A stretch of 7,439 nucleotides of DNA from an uncultured Collinsella sp. (GTDB taxonomy: Bacteria > Actinomycetota > Coriobacteriia > Coriobacteriales > Coriobacteriaceae), in NCBI GenBank assembly GCA_902495945.1, contig CABUZD010000083.1, positions 1-7,439 on the forward strand. Reading direction: 5' to 3'. The position numbers were made by a program, and so were the translations under genes. Each line of letters starts with the position of its first letter. The first letter of the stretch is position 1. The notes under the pieces were generated by a model. That model did no database searches, was not told the DNA's origin, and saw nothing but the letters and a program-made list of their open reading frames with translations. This document shows positions 5,285 to 7,439 of the stretch, piece after piece.

Positions 5285-6004
5285 ATGCCAAAAGCGATAT
5301 ACGAAGGAATCTACCGAGAAATACGCTCGCGCATCATTAATGGGACCTATGCGTTTCAGGAGATGCTGCCAACCGAAGCCGAGCTGACCGCGGAGTTCGG
5401 ATGTACTCGCAATACCGTCCGTCGCGCCTTGGGTATGCTGGCCGACGGGATGTTTGTGCAGCCCATACACGGCAAGGGCGTGCGCGTTATTTGGCTTAAG
5501 GGCGAAACCGACATGTTGGGCGCACTCGAAGAGGTTGAGTCGTTTGGCGAGTTTGCAAAGCGCAACAATGCCGTTGCATCGACGGACGTTAAGTCTTTTG
5601 AGCATTTGATTTGCACCGAGCAGCTCTCTCGTCGCCTGGGCTTTAAGGTGGGCGAGGAGTTGATTCGCGTGGTGCGTGTCCGAAGCCTTAACGGCAATGC
5701 GCGCCAAGTAGACCATGGTTACTTTTTGGAGTCGATCGCCAAGGGTCTGACGCCCGAGATCGCCGCAAAGTCAATTTACGACTATCTGGAGCACAAACGC
5801 GGCGTCAAGGTGATGGCGAGTCGCCGTACGGTGAGCGTCGAGCTTGCCAACGATGAGGACTGCAGCTATCTTGACCTCGGCAAATACAACTGTGTCGCCG
5901 TCATGGAGAGCCAGTCGTACACCTCGGACGGCATCTTGTTCGAGGTCACGCATGCCCGCACGCATCCCGAGATCTTCCATTACCGCGTCAACTCCAAGCG
6001 ATAG
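5285..6004 (+). CDS. GntR-family (HutC/UTRA) transcriptional regulator, TreR-like
   Basis: A 239-residue repressor-type protein. Residues 4-68 are the winged helix-turn-helix of GntR regulators, with IYREIRSRIINGTY, LPTEAELTAEFGCTRNTVRRAL (recognition helix about 40-50) and the wing GKGVRV. Residues about 88-235 form a UTRA ligand-binding domain, with ELIRVVRVR, VDHGYFL and the closing LFEVTHARTHPEIFHYRV. Length and spacing match Bacillus TreR (238 residues), which controls a PTS sugar operon by sensing a sugar phosphate. Because this gene is divergent from a PTS permease it probably represses that gene and itself, released by the imported sugar phosphate. If so, the phosphatase fused to the permease would influence its own inducer. 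The ligand is not identifiable. AGAGGTGA lies at the right distance before ATG 5285. The gene ends at a strong terminator, so it is monocistronic. Confidence 0.92.
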   Translation: MPKAIYEGIYREIRSRIINGTYAFQEMLPTEAELTAEFGCTRNTVRRALGMLADGMFVQPIHGKGVRVIWLKGETDMLGALEEVESFGEFAKRNNAVASTDVKSFEHLICTEQLSRRLGFKVGEELIRVVRVRSLNGNARQVDHGYFLESIAKGLTPEIAAKSIYDYLEHKRGVKVMASRRTVSVELANDEDCSYLDLGKYNCVAVMESQSYTSDGILFEVTHARTHPEIFHYRVNSKR

Positions 6005-6045
6005 CCGGCTAGCTCGCAGCCTGACGAGACTCATGCCCTCAAAGC

Positions 6046-6094
6046 GAAAACGCCCGGTCAAACCGACGATGCATCGGCTTGACCGGGCGTTTTC
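6046..6094 (+). terminator. Strong bidirectional intrinsic terminator after the GntR gene
   Basis: GAAAACGCCCGGTCAA (6046-6061) pairs perfectly with TTGACCGGGCGTTTTC (6079-6094), 16 bp, with an inner CCGA/TCGG stem around loop CGATGCA. Runs of A before and T after make it work in either direction. It isolates the regulator gene from the sugar-transport gene downstream. Confidence 0.92.
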
Positions 6095-6115
6095 TCTGCA
6101 TTTGATAACAAATAA

Positions 6116-6139
6116 TTGTTTATACAAAACTTGTCAAGT
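6116..6139. promoter_or_regulatory. Operator-like palindromes upstream of the ABC binding-protein gene
   Basis: TTGTTTATACAA (6116-6127) is a near-palindrome of the TTGTATATACAA style reported for TreR-like sites (recalled, not checked). ACTTG-t-CAAGT (6129-6139) is a separate inverted repeat directly after it. They lie about 170-195 bases before the start codon in AT-rich DNA that follows the terminator. Confidence 0.35.
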
Positions 6140-6187
6140 ATCAAGTTGAAATTACCGTTCACCGAAGTTTTTCTACCGCTCTAGTAA

Positions 6188-6205
6188 TACTTGTTCAAAC
6201 AAGTA
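6188..6205. promoter_or_regulatory. 18-bp perfect palindrome, candidate operator of the sugar ABC transporter
   Basis: TACTTGTT-CA-AACAAGTA has 8-bp perfect arms. It overlaps the likely -35 region of the binding-protein promoter, so a bound dimeric regulator would be expected to block RNA polymerase. Its half-site ACTTGT also occurs at 6129-6134. The cognate regulator is unknown; it could lie beyond the right edge. Confidence 0.5.
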
Positions 6206-6222
6206 GCCAAATAGCGTATCGT
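6194..6222 (+). promoter_or_regulatory. Candidate promoter of the ABC binding-protein gene
   Basis: TTCAAA (6194-6199) and TATCGT (6217-6222) are 17 bases apart and each match consensus at four of six. The same TATCGT -10 hexamer is used in the proposed GntR-gene promoter. TACAAA at 6222-6227 is an alternative -10. The leader would be about 80 bases. Confidence 0.4.
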
Positions 6223-6235
6223 ACAAATCAGCAAA

Positions 6236-6287
6236 AGGGGCAAAGTCCCCGAGCCAATCTCCGAAGGCGGCGGCAAAGGGTGCCGCC
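6236..6287 (+). other. Two GC-rich hairpins in the mRNA leader of the binding-protein gene
   Basis: GGGG-caaagt-CCCC (6237-6250) is followed by GGCGGCA-aaggg-TGCCGCC (6269-6287, 7 bp). The second ends about ten bases before the ribosome site AAGGGTGG. They could stabilise the 5' end of a highly expressed mRNA or tune translation. No T-run follows, so they are not terminators, and no known riboswitch class is recognised. Confidence 0.45.
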
Positions 6288-6310
6288 ACGGTGTGAAAGG
6301 GTGGATTGTA

Positions 6311-7439
6311 ATGAAGAACGAAATGAGCAGAAGGCAGTTCCTGGGCTTTGCTGGTTCCGCGGCTGCGGTTCTTGGTCTGGGCCTCGTGGGCTGCGGTGGC
6401 TCCGCCGGCTCCGGCTCCTCTGCTTCTGGTGACGCTGCCGAGGTCTACTTCCTCCAATTCAAGCCCGAGGTCGACAAGGAGTGGAAGGAGATCGCCAAGG
6501 CGTACAAGAAGGAGAAGGGCGTCGAGGTCAAGATCGTGACCGCCGCCTCCAACACCTACGAGGAGAAGCTCAAGTCCGAGATGTCCAAGAGCTCCGCTCC
6601 GACCCTGTTCCAGGTCAACGGCCCCACCGGTCTTAAGAACTGGAAGGATTACTGCGCCGACCTGTCCGATACCAAGCTCCGCGGTGAGCTCATCGACGAC
6701 TCCCTGGCTCTGCAGTCCGACGGCAAGGATCTGGGTATCGACTGGGTCCAGGAGAGCTACGGCATCATCTACAACAAGCAGCTGCTCGAGAAGGCTGGCT
6801 ACAAGGCCGAGGACATCAACTCCTTCGACAAGCTGAAGGCTTGTGCCGACGACATCCAGGCCCGCAAGGACGAGCTTGGCATTGAGGGTGCCTTCACTTC
6901 TGCTGGCATGGATGACTCCTCCAGCTGGCGCTACACCACCCACCTCGCCAACCTCCCGCTCTACTACGAGTTCGAGAAGGAGCACAACCAGGAGGACGAC
7001 GAGATCAAGGGCGAGTATCTCGACAACTTCAAGCAGATTTTCGACCTGTACATCACCGACTCCACCTGCGATCCTTCGCAGCTTGCCTCCAAGACCGGCG
7101 ACGACGCCACCAACGAGTTCGCAACCGGCAAGGCCGTCTTCTATCAGAACGGCTCTTGGGCTTACGCTGACCTCACCAAGGCCGGCATGACCGACGATCA
7201 GATTGGCATGATGCCCATCTACATCGGTGTCGACGGCGAGGAGAACCAGGGCCTGTGCTCCGGCGGCGAGAACTACTGGTGTGTCAGCTCCCAGGCTTCC
7301 GAGGATGCCCAGAAGGCCACCGAGGACTTCATGTATTGGTGCGTCACTTCTGACACCGCCACCAGCATCATCGCTGACAAGATGGGTCTGACTGCCCCGT
7401 TCAAGAGCGCCAAGGAAACCACCAACGTCTTCTCGCAGC
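6311..7439 (+). CDS. Sugar ABC transporter substrate-binding lipoprotein with Tat signal (partial, runs off right edge)
   Basis: The first 376 residues of a family 1 (MalE-like) extracellular solute-binding protein; no stop is reached before the window ends. The N-terminus SRRQFLGFAGSAAA is a twin-arginine signal (Arg7, Arg8), and the lipobox LVGC places the lipidated Cys at 28, followed by a Gly/Ser-rich tether to about residue 40. The mature part has family features: an early VYFLQF strand, EEIAK-like helix, QVNGPTGL, YGIIYNKQLLEKAGY (about residue 151 on), and GKAVFYQNGSWAY. It would capture a carbohydrate outside the membrane for CUT1-type permeases, expected downstream beyond the edge; the sugar is not identifiable. 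Codons are strongly biased to AAG, GAG, ACC, TCC and AAC, more than in the neighbours, indicating very high expression. AAGGGTGG sits 6 bases before ATG 6311. The terminator at 6046-6094 separates it from the regulator gene. Confidence 0.93.
   Translation, partial: MKNEMSRRQFLGFAGSAAAVLGLGLVGCGGSAGSGSSASGDAAEVYFLQFKPEVDKEWKEIAKAYKKEKGVEVKIVTAASNTYEEKLKSEMSKSSAPTLFQVNGPTGLKNWKDYCADLSDTKLRGELIDDSLALQSDGKDLGIDWVQESYGIIYNKQLLEKAGYKAEDINSFDKLKACADDIQARKDELGIEGAFTSAGMDDSSSWRYTTHLANLPLYYEFEKEHNQEDDEIKGEYLDNFKQIFDLYITDSTCDPSQLASKTGDDATNEFATGKAVFYQNGSWAYADLTKAGMTDDQIGMMPIYIGVDGEENQGLCSGGENYWCVSSQASEDAQKATEDFMYWCVTSDTATSIIADKMGLTAPFKSAKETTNVFSQ

Noticed and set aside
5252..5716. 154-codon open frame on the minus strand
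   Set aside because: Antisense to the DNA-binding half of the GntR regulator and without a ribosome site or domain.
6173..6985. 270-codon open frame on the minus strand
   Set aside because: Antisense to the strongly codon-biased binding-protein gene; the Leu/Val-rich product is what reversed GAG/AAG/ACC codons give.
1..7439. CRISPR array, insertion sequence or prophage
   Set aside because: No regularly spaced repeats, transposase, integrase or phage genes are visible.

Overview
The window looks like a chromosomal segment of a moderately GC-rich actinomycete of the class Coriobacteriia, most likely Collinsella or a close relative. That placement is inference. It rests on a CwlM-like protein (a family known from Actinobacteria), a twin-arginine sugar-binding lipoprotein with strong C/G-ending codon bias, a GlvC/MalX-type PTS permease with a TreR-like GntR regulator, and a tRNA with an encoded CCA end.

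Layout. Positions 1-262 hold no credible protein gene but are rich in strong helices: a 12-bp closing stem, a 9-bp hairpin and a possible pseudoknot. They end in a tRNA-type T-arm just before a bidirectional terminator, so the window may open inside a structured RNA gene (possibly the 3' part of a tmRNA) or over a tRNA remnant. A complete tRNA-Gln(UUG) follows on the minus strand. Next come three minus-strand genes. In order of transcription they are an 816-residue PTS permease (5055 to 2605), a polyprenyl diphosphate synthase (2530 to 1466) and a cytoplasmic protein with two peptidoglycan-binding domains and a CwlM-like degenerate amidase domain (1327 to 422). Divergent from the permease is a GntR/UTRA regulator (5285-6004), which ends at a very strong bidirectional terminator. 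After about 300 bases of regulatory DNA, a Tat-type lipoprotein of a sugar ABC transporter starts at 6311 and runs off the right edge.

How the parts fit. The permease and regulator form a divergent sugar-uptake module. Their shared promoter region carries two copies of GTTTAAACAA and two inverted copies of CGATATTCGG, one of each near either gene. The permease is the most striking item: a maltose/alpha-glucoside-type EIIC-EIIB protein continues in the same frame into a complete Cof-type HAD phosphatase with all four catalytic motifs. It may import a sugar as its phosphate and dephosphorylate it at the membrane, an analogue in one polypeptide of PTS-plus-phosphatase routes such as enterococcal maltose use. 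No EIIA and no phospho-glycosidase lie in the window. The prenyl synthase and CwlM-like protein suggest envelope or quinone precursor metabolism. Their position downstream of the permease is probably neighbourhood rather than shared function.
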